Positions 24,183 to 35,730 of a stretch of DNA of 47,744 nt are shown here, piece after piece. How positions within the stretch are numbered: position 1 is the stretch's first letter; each line of letters starts with the position of its first letter. The DNA is taken from the NCBI GenBank assembly GCA_903873295.1, contig CAIQNV010000039.1:1-47744 (forward strand), in the 5' to 3' direction. The translations under genes and the position numbers were made by a program. Below the pieces are notes generated by a model. That model saw only the letters and a list, made by a program, of their open reading frames with translations, was not told the origin of the DNA and made no database searches. This DNA is from an uncultured Elusimicrobia bacterium. Lineage in GTDB: Bacteria; Elusimicrobiota; Elusimicrobia; Elusimicrobiales; UBA9959.

Positions 24183-24313
24183 GACCGGTCATGGGGTTGC
24201 TCTGGAGCCGCTTTGCGGAGGGGGGCCCCGCTTCGGGGGGAACCACGCAAGGGTTCCTGCGCGGCGGAATGGGCAACCCCATGACCGGTCCGTACCCGGT
24301 CTAAACCCGGAAG
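24183..24313 (-). repeat. 130-bp structured intergenic repeat, copy B
   Basis: The reverse complement of this segment matches 6406-6535 at about 92% identity. Terminal arms ACCGGTCATGGGGTTGC and GCAACCCCATGACCGGT are perfect inverted repeats here. The CCCCG-AAG-CGGGG stem-loop is kept; the GGAACC/GGTTCC stem is kept with one lost pair. It fills most of the gap between dciA and gyrB, upstream of the gyrB ribosome-binding site. Confidence 0.85.
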
Positions 24314-24348
24314 TCCCATATTTTTAAATTCATTCTGACAGGAGTTAG

Positions 24349-26817
<2,469 letters not shown>

Positions 26818-26831
26818 GAAGAAGATAAGAA

Positions 26832-26956
26832 TTCACCACAGAGACACAGAGAGGGAGGAGGTAAGAGGAGAAAGGGATGAACACAAACAAGGATAAATTT
26901 TTTACTTTAAATTTTTCTCTGTGTTTTCTCATCTTTCTCTGTGTCTCTGTGGTGAA
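26832..26956. repeat. 125-bp MITE-like element with perfect 21-bp terminal inverted repeats
   Basis: The arms at 26832-26852 and 26936-26956 are exact reverse complements; the left begins TTCACCACAGAGACACAGAG. The interior is purine-rich on the left and pyrimidine-rich on the right with an AT-rich centre and no ORF. Similar CACCACAGAGACACAGAG sequences are, from memory, scattered between genes in many environmental bacteria. It sits between gyrB and gyrA. A diverged fragment may be at 24136-24170 (GTCACCGCAGGACCACGGAG). Confidence 0.85.
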
Positions 26957-26996
26957 ATAAATAAAGTCCCCGTTTTATTTTTTAAGGAGTCGAGCA

Positions 26997-29507
26997 ATGG
27001 CAGAACCTAAAGACCTTATACCGAAGCAGGAAAACATGTTCGTCAACATCGTCGACCGCGATATCAGCGAGGAGATGAAGTCCTCCTATATCGACTACTC
27101 CATGAGCGTGATTGTCGGCCGGGCCCTGCCCGACGTGCGCGACGGCCTGAAGCCCGTGCACCGCCGCGTGCTCTACACCATGGACGACATGGGCCTGCAG
27201 CACAACAAGCCCTTCAAGAAATCCGCCCGCATCGTCGGCGACGTGATGGGTAAGTACCACCCGCACGGCGACGCCTCCATTTACGACACCCTCGTCCGCA
27301 TGGCCCAGCCTTTCAGCCTGCGCTACATGCTGGTGGACGGCCAGGGCAACTTCGGCTCCGTGGACGGCGACCCCGCGGCCGCCATGCGTTATACCGAAGC
27401 CCGCCTTTCAGGCATCGCCGGCGAACTGCTGGCCGATATAGAAAAAGAAACCGTAAAATTCGTACCCAACTACGACGGGTCCATGACCGAGCCGTCCGTG
27501 CTGCCGGGCAAGCTTCCCAACCTGCTTGTTAACGGTTCCTCCGGTATCGCTGTAGGTATGGCCACCAATATCCCCACCCATAATCTCGGCGAAGTCTGCG
27601 ACGCCACCATTGCCGTCATCGACAACCCCGACATCGAAATTAAAGAGCTGATGAAGATCATCAAGGGCCCCGACTTTCCGACCGCCGGCATCATCCGCGG
27701 CCGCAAGGGTATCAAGGATTACTTCGAGACCGGCCGCGGCTCTATCACCACCCAGGCCCGCGCCGAAATAGAGGAGATGAAGGGCAACCGCGAATGTATC
27801 GCGATCACCGAGATCCCCTACCAGGTGAACAAAGCCACCCTCATCGAGACCATCGCCTTCCTGGTAAAAGAGAAGAAGATCCCTGACATTTCCGACATCC
27901 GCGACGAGTCCGACCGCCGCGGTATGCGCATTGTTATCGAGATAAAGCGCGACGGCAACGCCCAGGTGGTCCTCAACCAGCTATATAAGCACACGCAGAT
28001 GGAAGCCTCCTTCGGCGTCATCATGCTGGCCATCGTGGACGGCCGCCCCCGCGTGCTGCCCATTAAAGAAGTCATGCTGCAGTACGTGCGCCACCGCCGC
28101 CTGATGGTGGTGAACCGGACCAAGTACGACCTGAAGAAGGCCCTGGCCCGCGCCCACATCCTGGAAGGCTACCTGATAGCCCTGCAGAACATCGACGCCG
28201 TGGTCGAGATCATAAAGAAATCCAAGGACGCGCTTGAAGCCAAGATGAAGCTGATGGCCAAGTTCGCGCTGTCCGACATCCAATCCCAGGCCATCCTCGA
28301 CATGCGCCTGCACCAGCTCACCCGCCTGGAAGTGGGCGCCATAGAGGAAGAGCACAAAGCCCTGATGAAGCTCGTCGCCGAGCTGCGCGCCATCCTGGCC
28401 AACCCAAAACGCGTCCTCCAGATCATCGTGGACGAGCTTAAAGAGATGAAGGAAAAATACGGTGACAAGCGCCAGACCGAGATCACCGGCGAAGCCGCCG
28501 AACTCGACATCGAAGACCTTATCCCCGAGGAAGACGTGATCATCACCATGTCCCACGGCGGCTATATCAAGCGCATCGCTGCCGACACCTACAAAGTGCA
28601 GGGCCGCGGCGGTAAAGGTATTATCGGTTCGGATGTGAAAGAAGAGGACTTCATCGAGAAGCTCTTCATCACCTCCAGCCACGCCACCATACTTATGTTC
28701 ACCACGCGCGGCAAGGTGTACGCCCTGAAGGGATACGAGATCCCCGAAGGCAACCGCACCTCGCGCGGCAAAGCAATAGTGAACCTGCTGCAAGTGAAGG
28801 ATGAGACCGTCACCTCCGTGCTGGCCATCGAGTCTTTCGCGGAGGCCAAGGGCAAGGAAGCCTTCATCGTGATGTGCACCCGCAAGGGCAACATCAAGAA
28901 GACCCCGATAGGGGACTTCGCCAACATCAGGCGCGGAGGCATCATAGCCATCGGCCTCGAGGACGGCGACATACTGACCAGCGTGGGCCATACCGACGGC
29001 AATTATGAGCTCATCATCGGCACCAAAGAGGGAATGTCGATACGCTTCAGCGAGAGCGACGTGCGCTCGATGGGCCGCGGGGCCATGGGCGTGCGCGGCA
29101 TCCGCCTCGGCAAGACCGATCAGGTCATAGGCATGGAAGTGGCCGAGCCTAAGACCAGGAAGACGCTGCTTACGGTCTGCGAGCTGGGCTTCGGCAAGCG
29201 CACCGACCTTGACGAGTACCGCCACCAGAACCGCGGCGGCTCGGGCGTGATCACCATCAAGGCCACCGAGCGCAACGGCGCGGTGGTGGGTATCTACCTG
29301 GTGGAGAACAAAGACCACCTCATGGTGATGACCGAGAAAGGCAAGATAATACGCATGCCCTGCAAAACGCTGCGCGTCATCAGCCGCAACACCCAGGGCG
29401 TGCGCCTGGTCCGCATGGAGGAAGGCGATAAAATAGCCTCCGTGGAGCCGGTGGTGGACGACGGCGTAGAGGGCGGCGACCTGAAGCTGATCGAAGAGAA
29501 GAAGTAA
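26997..29507 (+). CDS. gyrA: DNA gyrase subunit A
   Basis: The DNA-cleaving subunit of gyrase, 836 residues. The winged-helix part has [18 protein letters not shown], the quinolone-determining region [20 protein letters not shown] and the catalytic Tyr132 in [12 protein letters not shown] coiled-coil and six-bladed C-terminal pinwheel follow. The GyrA box appears as QGRGGKG (about 538), which distinguishes gyrase from topoisomerase IV. Ala93 stands at the position of E. coli Ser83, and Asp97 at that of Asp87. AAGGAG precedes the ATG. Confidence 0.97.
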   Translation: MAEPKDLIPKQENMFVNIVDRDISEEMKSSYIDYSMSVIVGRALPDVRDGLKPVHRRVLYTMDDMGLQHNKPFKKSARIVGDVMGKYHPHGDASIYDTLVRMAQPFSLRYMLVDGQGNFGSVDGDPAAAMRYTEARLSGIAGELLADIEKETVKFVPNYDGSMTEPSVLPGKLPNLLVNGSSGIAVGMATNIPTHNLGEVCDATIAVIDNPDIEIKELMKIIKGPDFPTAGIIRGRKGIKDYFETGRGSITTQARAEIEEMKGNRECIAITEIPYQVNKATLIETIAFLVKEKKIPDISDIRDESDRRGMRIVIEIKRDGNAQVVLNQLYKHTQMEASFGVIMLAIVDGRPRVLPIKEVMLQYVRHRRLMVVNRTKYDLKKALARAHILEGYLIALQNIDAVVEIIKKSKDALEAKMKLMAKFALSDIQSQAILDMRLHQLTRLEVGAIEEEHKALMKLVAELRAILANPKRVLQIIVDELKEMKEKYGDKRQTEITGEAAELDIEDLIPEEDVIITMSHGGYIKRIAADTYKVQGRGGKGIIGSDVKEEDFIEKLFITSSHATILMFTTRGKVYALKGYEIPEGNRTSRGKAIVNLLQVKDETVTSVLAIESFAEAKGKEAFIVMCTRKGNIKKTPIGDFANIRRGGIIAIGLEDGDILTSVGHTDGNYELIIGTKEGMSIRFSESDVRSMGRGAMGVRGIRLGKTDQVIGMEVAEPKTRKTLLTVCELGFGKRTDLDEYRHQNRGGSGVITIKATERNGAVVGIYLVENKDHLMVMTEKGKIIRMPCKTLRVISRNTQGVRLVRMEEGDKIASVEPVVDDGVEGGDLKLIEEKK

Positions 29508-29523
29508 AAGCGCTGCAAAGAAC

Positions 29524-29556
29524 GGCGGCCGGCGGAGGAAACCCTCCCCGGCCGCC
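29524..29556. terminator. Convergent terminator between gyrA and the histidine kinase
   Basis: GGCGGCCGG and CCGGCCGCC pair over 9 bp, with an inner GGAGG/CCTCC stem and an AAAC loop. It is followed by TTATCTTTT and its right edge abuts the kinase stop codon at 29557. Confidence 0.8.
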
Positions 29557-32500
29557 TTATCTTTTGGGATGCATCAGTTCTTGTATTTTCCCGAGCAGGT
29601 CGGCTTTTTTTACCGGCTTTGCCAGGTAATCCGTACAGCCTGCGTCCAGGCATTCCTTTATCTTGCGCGCGTCGCTATGGGCGCTTAAGGCCAGCACAGG
29701 CACCGCCTTCCCGAGCGCCGTCTTCCGTAGTTCCTTTACCGCTGTGAGGCCGTCCATCACGGGCATTTCTATGTCCATCAGCACCAGAGAAAAAACTGTC
29801 CGCCCCAGCATTTCCAGGGCCTCTTTTCCGTTAGCGGCCCGGTAAAGGCGCAGCCCGGGTTCCCCCTTGAGGTACAGTTCCAGCAGCATCATGTTGACGG
29901 GGTTATCGTCAACTATCAGGACCTTGTTCCGGGCGTCCAGCCACTTGTCCAGGGTTTCGTAAATAGTTTTTTTCTTCAGCGGCTTCGTTATGTGGGCGTT
30001 CATGCCGAAGGAAAGTGATTTCGCTATATCGTTGTCCAGGCCATGCGCCGTAAGAGCGATAATGGGGGTCTTATTGTGGGCGGCGGTCTTACGAAGCTGG
30101 AAAGCCGCCTCATAGCCGTCCATTTCCGGCATTTGTATGTCCATAAAGATCAGGTCATAATTGAAAGCGGCGCATTTCTCAAGCGCCTCCCGGCCATTGG
30201 CCGCGATCTCCAGTTTATAGCCGGCACGTTCCAGCAGCAGCCGGACAAGGTACTGGTTCTCTACATCGTCCTCGACCACCAGTATGCGCAGGTGCGAGTA
30301 ATCGTGTCCGGGAGGCGCCGCCTCCGCAGAAGCCGGCCGGGGAGCGGCCTGCCTGAAAACCTTAAGGATGGTGTTAAGAAGGCCGGAGCGGGTTATGGGC
30401 TTTGAAAGGAAGGCGGCCACCGAAAGTTTCACGCTTTCGGGAAGGGTCTCTACCCTGGAGGAAAGCATCAGTATTTTTGCTCCCTCCGCCGCGCCGCTGC
30501 CAATGGCGTCAATTATAAACTGCTCTCCGTCCCCGCCCGGCATCTGGTGGTCCACCACCAGCAGGTCGAATTTTCCTTGGTTTTTAAGGATCTCAAGGGC
30601 TTCCCGTGTGTTCCCGGCCGAAACCGTGATGAAGCCCCAGGGCGCCATGGTTTGGGCCAGTATCTCCAGGCAGTCCGTATTGTCATCCACCAGCAGCGCG
30701 CGCATGCCGGAGAAGGAAACCAGCTCCCCGCGCCCGGCCTGCTCCGTCGGCGCCTCCGCACAGGGCAGCCGGCAGCTGAACACGGACCCCTTACCCTCCC
30801 CGCTCTCAAGCGAAATAACCCCGCCCATCATCTCCGCCAAGGCCTTTGAGATGCTCAGCCCAAGCCCGGTGCCGCCGTATTTGCGGGTGCTGGAATCGTC
30901 TACCTGGGAGAACTTCCGGAAAATTTTTTTCTGGTTCTCGGGGGAAATGCCTATGCCGGTATCCGCTACCGAGAACGCTAACCAGCTCCCGGCCGCGTCC
31001 TTCAGGAGCTCGGCGCTTATCTTTACCTGGCCCTTCAGCGTGAACTTGAAGGCGTTCCCCGTCAGGTTTATCAATATTTGGCGCAGGCGGTTCCCGTCGC
31101 CGAGAACGGAGGGCGGCATGTCCGTGGAAACCTTCAGGACCAGCTCCAGCCCTTTGGCTGCGGCGCGCTGGGCGAACATTTCGGCCACGCTTTCCGCCAC
31201 CGCGCGCGGGTCGTACGGCGCCTTCGCTATTTCAAACAGGCCCGCCTCTATTTTAGAGACGTCCAATATGTCGTTTATTATGCAAAGCAGGGCGTCGGCC
31301 GAATGCTGTATGGTTTTCATATTACGCTTTTGCTCTTCGTCCAGGCGGCTGTCCAGCAGTATCTCCGTTATGCCTATAATGGAATTCATGGGCGTGCGGA
31401 TCTCGTGGCTCATATTGGCCAGGAAGTTGCTTTTAGAGGCGCTGGCCTTTTCTGCCTTGGCGGCCATATCGCCGGCCAGCCTGATGGCTTCTTCGAGCCG
31501 GCGGTTGGTCTCCAGGAGTTTTTCTTCCGCGTGCTTGCGCATCAGCGCCGAGCCGATGTGCGCCGCGATCTCCTCCAGGCGTTCAACCAGATCGAGGGTG
31601 AACTGCCCTTTACGCCGGTCGTTGAAGTGGAGCAAACCAACGACCCTGTCCTTGTTCCGGATGGGCACCAGGGCGATAGAGGCATAACCATGGTGTATGC
31701 ATTGGTTGCGCGGATGAAGCCGCGGATCCCGGTCGGGCGGAAGTTCAAGGAGCGGGAAGGAATTACTCGTCCAGCAGCTCCCCCCGCGCGTGAAGAGCGC
31801 ATTAGAGGGGTCGGTCTTGCCGGAGATCACCAGGCCGCAGGTGCATTCCAGGCACGGGCTGCCGTCTTTACCCCGGCACACCCCGCCATCCGCGCCGCGC
31901 TCAACCAGCGTATTTTCCGTCAGCAGGAAATCCGCGGGAAAGCCTTCCTGGGCGAAATAGGGGAAGTCCTCCCCGTCCTGCAGGCGTATCCCGACGGCCG
32001 AGAACCCGGTCCGCGTCTTTAACGCGGCGATGATGCGCTGGATGGAAGTCTGCAGATCTCCAGGCTCGTTTAATATCTGCAGGACTTCGCGGCCGATTTT
32101 TCCGTATTCTTCCGCCTGCTTGCGCTCGGTTACATCCCTGACGGTCGCCTGGAGGTACAGCGTCCCTTCCAGTTCAACGCGGGTCAGCAGCACACTGGCG
32201 GGAAAATCCTCACCGTTAAGCCGCCGATGTGTCCACTCAAAAGAACAGAAGCCTTCGCGCAGGGCCACGGCAATCCTTTTTTCGGCTTCCACCGCGGAAT
32301 CCCGGCCGTCCGGCTGGCGCTCGGGAGAGAGATCTCCCGGAGTGCAGGCCAGGAATTCTTCCTCGGTCTTGGCGGCGAAAAGGGCTAGCGCGGCGGGGTT
32401 CCCGGCGGTAAATCGCCACAGAGGGGGGGCCAGGGTCATCAGGGCGTCGCAGGAACCGTCGAAGAGGCCGCGGAACTTCGCCTCGCTGTCATTCAGCGCT

Positions 32501-32658
32501 TTTCCCGCCTGCCTGCTCCTGGTCAGGTTCTCAAAGTTCTTAGGCATATAGCCGTCCCTCTGGTATTCTTCTGCCCGCATAAGCAGCGCTTTGGCGCGCG
32601 CAATATTCTCCGGATAGTCGGCGGCGTCCGCTTTCGGTCTTTTCTGATTCAGCCCCAT
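29557..32658 (-). CDS. PAS-GAF hybrid histidine kinase with three receiver domains
   Basis: A soluble 1033-residue sensor kinase with no membrane segments. Order: PAS about 57-185 (SEAKFRGLF to [11 protein letters not shown]), GAF about 195-370, coiled coil 372-405, HisKA with phospho-acceptor His418 ([11 protein letters not shown]), HATPase about 510-632 (N box [11 protein letters not shown] boxes ADTGIGI and [10 protein letters not shown]), then three receivers with Asp703 ([11 protein letters not shown]), Asp840 ([11 protein letters not shown]) and Asp962 ([11 protein letters not shown]). The GAF domain holds six Cys residues (261, 269, 272, 274, 295, 320), including CLECTCG. No DNA-binding output is present, and no partner gene is adjacent. 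The ATG has no ribosome-binding site and a TATATT lies six bases upstream. Confidence 0.95.
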   Translation of the reverse strand: MGLNQKRPKADAADYPENIARAKALLMRAEEYQRDGYMPKNFENLTRSRQAGKALNDSEAKFRGLFDGSCDALMTLAPPLWRFTAGNPAALALFAAKTEEEFLACTPGDLSPERQPDGRDSAVEAEKRIAVALREGFCSFEWTHRRLNGEDFPASVLLTRVELEGTLYLQATVRDVTERKQAEEYGKIGREVLQILNEPGDLQTSIQRIIAALKTRTGFSAVGIRLQDGEDFPYFAQEGFPADFLLTENTLVERGADGGVCRGKDGSPCLECTCGLVISGKTDPSNALFTRGGSCWTSNSFPLLELPPDRDPRLHPRNQCIHHGYASIALVPIRNKDRVVGLLHFNDRRKGQFTLDLVERLEEIAAHIGSALMRKHAEEKLLETNRRLEEAIRLAGDMAAKAEKASASKSNFLANMSHEIRTPMNSIIGITEILLDSRLDEEQKRNMKTIQHSADALLCIINDILDVSKIEAGLFEIAKAPYDPRAVAESVAEMFAQRAAAKGLELVLKVSTDMPPSVLGDGNRLRQILINLTGNAFKFTLKGQVKISAELLKDAAGSWLAFSVADTGIGISPENQKKIFRKFSQVDDSSTRKYGGTGLGLSISKALAEMMGGVISLESGEGKGSVFSCRLPCAEAPTEQAGRGELVSFSGMRALLVDDNTDCLEILAQTMAPWGFITVSAGNTREALEILKNQGKFDLLVVDHQMPGGDGEQFIIDAIGSGAAEGAKILMLSSRVETLPESVKLSVAAFLSKPITRSGLLNTILKVFRQAAPRPASAEAAPPGHDYSHLRILVVEDDVENQYLVRLLLERAGYKLEIAANGREALEKCAAFNYDLIFMDIQMPEMDGYEAAFQLRKTAAHNKTPIIALTAHGLDNDIAKSLSFGMNAHITKPLKKKTIYETLDKWLDARNKVLIVDDNPVNMMLLELYLKGEPGLRLYRAANGKEALEMLGRTVFSLVLMDIEMPVMDGLTAVKELRKTALGKAVPVLALSAHSDARKIKECLDAGCTDYLAKPVKKADLLGKIQELMHPKR

Positions 32659-32999
32659 GTAAATAATATAGGTCGCGGACTTCTGGAAAAGTTCCGAAAC
32701 GCCTCAAATTAAGCTCAAATCCCGGGACGGGGGACGCTGATTACTAAATTACTGTTTGTTAACAAGTTTTTTGAGGCCGCCGGGGAAGCCCGGTAGTTTT
32801 GTTTTGTAGAATTAATACATGGCGCGCAAAGCTAAAGGGAAGATGCGGAGCGGATGGCCGGGATACCGGAAAGTGGAAATGAACGGCGGAAATTGTTAAA
32901 GTTAAGCGGAGGCAGACGGGAGAGAGTCCGATAGTTTTGTTACGAAGTCTGCAAAAAGGTCAAAAGACATACACAGAGCGGCGGGCGGGGATAACATTA
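32659..32999. other. 341-bp gap between the kinase and marC, with a palindrome and a possible micro-ORF
   Basis: The gap holds the minus-strand kinase promoter (TATATT, minus strand at 32665-32670), a perfect palindrome TTGTTAACAA (32756-32765), and a TAGAAT (32807-32812) followed six bases later by an ATG. That ATG opens a 26-codon frame (32819-32899, beginning MARKAKGKMRSGWPG). The frame is short, basic and unsupported otherwise. The marC leader follows. I see no RNA gene here. Confidence 0.4.
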
Positions 33000-33596
33000 A
33001 TGGAGCTTACGCAGTTCATCTCATCCGTTTTTACGCTGACGCTGGTCATGGACCCGCTGGGCAATATGCCGCCTTTCGTCACGGCCCTGAAGGGCGTGCC
33101 GGCGGACCGTAAGCGCTCCGTGGTGACCAGGGAGTTGTTCATAGCGCTCGGAATCATGGTGTTCTTCCTGGTCTTCGGCAAATCCCTGATGTCTTTCCTC
33201 GCTCTGGATATCGTTTCCCTCAGCGTTGGGGGCGGCATAGTGCTGTTCCTGATAGCCATACAGATGATCTTCCCCAGCCAGCTCTCCTCTTTTTCCGAGG
33301 GCCCCGGGGGGGAGCCGTTCATCGTCCCGCTGGCTATTCCGCTCGTCGCCGGGCCTTCCGCTCTGACCACCATACTCATTTTTTCCACTACCTCCGGAGG
33401 CTGGACGGGAACGCTGGCCGTGGTGATCGTTTCCTGGCTCATCAACGTGGCCATCCTGGCCGGGTTCTCGGACAGGATCTCTAAGTTCATGGGGGCGCGC
33501 GGCCTGCTGGCCATGGAAAAACTCATGGGGATGATACTCGTCACGATCTCGGTGCAGATGGTAATGACAGGCCTTAAAAAATTCCTGGGCGGCTGA
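33000..33596 (+). CDS. MarC family integral membrane protein
   Basis: A 198-residue membrane protein of the MarC/YhgN (UPF0056) family, with about six hydrophobic segments. Family motifs are FTLTLVMDPLGNMPPFVTALKGV at the N terminus, VGGGIVLFLIAIQMIF and PLAIPLVAGPSALTTILIFS. The ATG at 33000 places the first segment directly at the N terminus; a longer frame adds 21 basic residues without conservation. The function of the family is not settled: MarC was once linked to multiple antibiotic resistance, but that link was later withdrawn. proC follows after 29 bp. Confidence 0.92.
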   Translation: MELTQFISSVFTLTLVMDPLGNMPPFVTALKGVPADRKRSVVTRELFIALGIMVFFLVFGKSLMSFLALDIVSLSVGGGIVLFLIAIQMIFPSQLSSFSEGPGGEPFIVPLAIPLVAGPSALTTILIFSTTSGGWTGTLAVVIVSWLINVAILAGFSDRISKFMGARGLLAMEKLMGMILVTISVQMVMTGLKKFLGG

Positions 33597-33625
33597 TCCG
33601 CTGAACCACAGAGGACCGAAAAACC

Positions 33626-34462
33626 ATGGAACAAAATAAAACCAAAAGAACCGGCAGCGGAAGGATAGCCATTATCGGGGCGGGGAATATAGGCGCCGCC
33701 ATAGCCAGGGGGCTGGCCGCCTCCGGCCGCTTCAAACCGGAAGACATCGTCCTTACCCGCCGTCGCGCTGAACAGCTCGAGAGCCTTCGCGCCGAAAAAT
33801 TCTCCGTGATGACGGATAACCGCGCCGCCGTTAAGAGCGCCGGCATAATCATTCTCGCCGTCGGCCCGCAGGAAGCGGAAGCCGCGGTGAGAGCGCTGCG
33901 CCCCGCCCTGAACGCGGGGCATCTGGTGATCTCGATAGTTTCCGGAGTGACCACGGCGCAGATAGCGGCCTGGATGAAAAAAAAGGTCAGCCTGGTCAGG
34001 GCTATGACCAACACCGCCATCTCGATACGCGAGGCCATGACCTGCCTCTGCGCCGCCCCTGACAGCCGCGCGGCGCTGGGTCGGGCGAAAGAAATTTTCG
34101 ACGCGCTGGGAAAAACTCTGATCATCAGCGAGGAGCTTATGCTTTCCGCCACCGCGCTGACCGGCTGCGGCATAGCTTTTTTTCTGCGCGCCATCCGCGC
34201 CGCCTCGCAGGGCGGCACGCAGATCGGGTTTCATTCAGAGGAGGCTCTTTTAATGGCCGCGCAGACCGCCAGGGGCGCGGCCTCGCTGCTCCTGGGCCGG
34301 CAGGGCCATCCGGAAAGCGAGATAGACAAAGTTACTACTCCGCGCGGCTGCACCATAGAAGGTCTTAATGAAATGGAGCACCACGGCTTCAGCTCGGCCA
34401 TGATCACCGGCATAGTAACTTCCAGCAATATGGCCGCGAAACTATTTAAAGACAAGAAGTGA
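33626..34462 (+). CDS. proC: Pyrroline-5-carboxylate reductase
   Basis: ProC reduces pyrroline-5-carboxylate to proline with NAD(P)H. The 278-residue protein has the Rossmann motif IAIIGAGNIGAAIARGLAASG, then IIILAVGPQE, VSGVTTAQIAAWM, LVRAMTNTAISIREAMTCL (the PN-x-P region, here MTNTA), the ALTGCGIAFFLRAIRAASQGG dimer motif and VTTPRGCTIEGLNEMEHHGFSSAM. The family's usual MPNTP and TSPGGTT read MTNTA and TTPRGCT, so it is somewhat diverged. A 29-bp gap separates it from marC. Confidence 0.9.
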   Translation: MEQNKTKRTGSGRIAIIGAGNIGAAIARGLAASGRFKPEDIVLTRRRAEQLESLRAEKFSVMTDNRAAVKSAGIIILAVGPQEAEAAVRALRPALNAGHLVISIVSGVTTAQIAAWMKKKVSLVRAMTNTAISIREAMTCLCAAPDSRAALGRAKEIFDALGKTLIISEELMLSATALTGCGIAFFLRAIRAASQGGTQIGFHSEEALLMAAQTARGAASLLLGRQGHPESEIDKVTTPRGCTIEGLNEMEHHGFSSAMITGIVTSSNMAAKLFKDKK

Positions 34463-34543
34463 ATTTTTTTACGCCTCCGGGCGGGAGTGAGCGTGTTTCT
34501 CCGACGTTAAAAAAGATATTTAAAGCTATTTGGGTTCTGGGTC

Positions 34544-34572
34544 TTGACAAGTCAAGTTTCCTCTGTTATACT
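34544..34572 (+). promoter_or_regulatory. Near-consensus sigma-70 promoter
   Basis: TTGACA (34544-34549) and TATACT (34567-34572) are separated by exactly 17 bp, predicting a transcript start near 34579. It is the best promoter in the window together with the one at 39003. No gene follows for almost 500 bp. Confidence 0.8.
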
Positions 34573-34634
34573 CCAAATGTAGTCCTGCTCTCTTCAGTGT
34601 TGCGCCGGTAGTTGCGGTCGAGTGCCCAGCGGTG

Positions 34635-34732
34635 GCGGTGTGCGGTCGAGCTGGTCTCGGTGAAGCGAAGCGCGGTGCGGTGAGATGCGGTCGGGCCTGG
34701 TTACGCGGTGTGCGGTCGAGCTGGTCTCGGTG
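34635..34732 (+). repeat. Perfect 28-bp direct repeat, two copies 70 bp apart
   Basis: Copies are at 34635-34662 and 34705-34732; both begin GCGGTGTGCGGTCGAG and end CTGGTCTCGGTG. The 42 bp between them is also rich in GCGGT units. They lie in the 5' half of the candidate RNA. Confidence 0.9.
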
Positions 34733-34924
34733 CGGTGCGGTCGGTTACGGCGCGGTTCCCCCGGTCCGTTGGTCTGCTTAAGGCAGAGCGGTTCCCCGGG
34801 GTCCCGGTTCGGCCCGCGTTTGGCGGCGCCCCCCGGGAGGGTGTTCCGGCCCTTCAGGCGCGTTTTGTGCGCGGCAGGTTCCCCGGTCGCCCCCAGTGCG
34901 GTCTCTGGCCAGTGCGCCAGGTGA

Positions 34925-34948
34925 AGAGCCCCCGAGATCGGGGGCTCT
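34925..34948 (+). terminator. Strong hairpin ending the candidate RNA
   Basis: AGAGCCCCCG and CGGGGGCTCT pair over at least 10 bp around AGAT. The T-run after it is short (CGCTTTGG), so it may be a weak terminator or the 3' stem of a stable RNA. Confidence 0.6.
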
Positions 34949-35069
34949 CGCTTTGGTGTGCCGTAATTAATGCTCCTTTCAGGCTCCGCCCCGGCACTAC
35001 GGCGGGGATTTTGCCGGGCGCTTGAAAAAAGTGTAGTATACAGGTAATCCCGATTTTCATGGAGTTAAA

Positions 35070-35690
35070 ATGCCTTCAACAAAAAAGCGGCCTTACAAAA
35101 TAGCGCTCATTTCCACGCACGGCACCGGCAAGACCACTCTCTGCTACGAGGTGGCGGCCGAGCTGAAGAAGCGCGGGCTCAAAGTTAAAGTTTTCTCGGA
35201 GATAGCCGCCTCCGCCTTCGAGCAGGGCATCCCGATAAATGAGACGACCACCCTGCCAGCGCAGATGTATATAATGATGCAGCATATCACCGAGGAGCTG
35301 CGCGCCGTGATACGCAACTACCAGGTGGTGGTCTGCGACCGCAGCGTGTTCGACAACCTGGCCTATATGGAGCGGCGCTGCGGCGGCAACCAGTTCATCC
35401 GCGATTTCCTGCAGGGCTACGCCGAAAAATTTCCGTACGACGTCATCTACAAGCTGCCCATGGTGGGCGAGCTGATGGAGGACGGGATACGCGAGGCCAA
35501 GAGCGTTGAGTTCCAGGCTGATATCTACAACCGCCTTAACGCGCTGCTGGAAGACCTGAAGATAGAGCACCGGACCCTGCCCGCGCCCGTCACCGAGCTG
35601 CGCAAGGAATGGGCCGACCTGATAGTGCGCGAAACGCTGGCCGCCCTGAGCAGCCAGGTTCCCGCCGTAAAAGAAACGACCGCCGTTTAA
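35070..35690 (+). CDS. P-loop NTPase / AAA_28-like kinase-like protein
   Basis: A 206-residue cytoplasmic P-loop protein. Walker A is ISTHGTGKTTLCYEVA (residues 14-29). A Walker B-like region reads YQVVVCDRSVFDNLAYMERR, as in nucleoside and NadR-like kinases (DRSxxDxxAY). The C-terminal half has few landmarks (DVIYKLPMVGELMEDGIREAK, FQADIYNRLNALLEDL). It resembles the AAA_28 group; the substrate is unknown. GGAG lies 6 bases before the ATG. The PfkB kinase gene follows after 40 bp and may be co-transcribed. Confidence 0.83.
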   Translation: MPSTKKRPYKIALISTHGTGKTTLCYEVAAELKKRGLKVKVFSEIAASAFEQGIPINETTTLPAQMYIMMQHITEELRAVIRNYQVVVCDRSVFDNLAYMERRCGGNQFIRDFLQGYAEKFPYDVIYKLPMVGELMEDGIREAKSVEFQADIYNRLNALLEDLKIEHRTLPAPVTELRKEWADLIVRETLAALSSQVPAVKETTAV

Positions 35691-35730
35691 GCGGCGGCGC
35701 CGGAACAATTTCAGGAGCTTAACCGCATTT

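Larger units (their letters stand above)
34579..34951 (+). ncRNA. Candidate structured noncoding RNA of about 370 nt
   Basis: This GC-rich stretch lies between a near-consensus promoter and a strong hairpin and makes up most of the 607-bp gap between proC and the P-loop gene. It carries a perfect 28-bp direct repeat 70 bp apart, many GCGGT units, and three GGTTCCCC motifs (34754, 34790, 34878). Frames of 79 and 105 codons exist but have low-complexity Arg/Gly/Pro-rich products, start without good sites and overlap the hairpin. I looked for RNase P, tmRNA, SRP and 6S landmarks and did not find them. Function unknown; an RNA product is inferred from layout alone. The rest of the gap (34952-35069) holds the leader of the P-loop gene. 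Confidence 0.5.

Noticed and set aside
27981..29318. Long minus-strand frame of 445 codons antisense to gyrA
   Set aside because: Mirror frame of gyrA with low-complexity His/Val-rich product.
34635..34732. Possible CRISPR array from the 28-bp repeat
   Set aside because: Only two copies, spacer-like sequence shares the same GCGGT units as the repeat, and no cas gene is present.
34579..34951. RNase P RNA, tmRNA, SRP RNA or 6S RNA
   Set aside because: The conserved RNase P core (GAGGAAAGTCC type), tmRNA tag and tRNA-like end, and SRP GGAAGG-type loop are all absent.
34685..35025. Two overlapping plus-strand frames in the proC-to-P-loop gap
   Set aside because: Arg/Gly/Pro-rich products with no motif, no good ribosome-binding site and a hairpin crossing one of them; better explained by GC-rich noncoding sequence.
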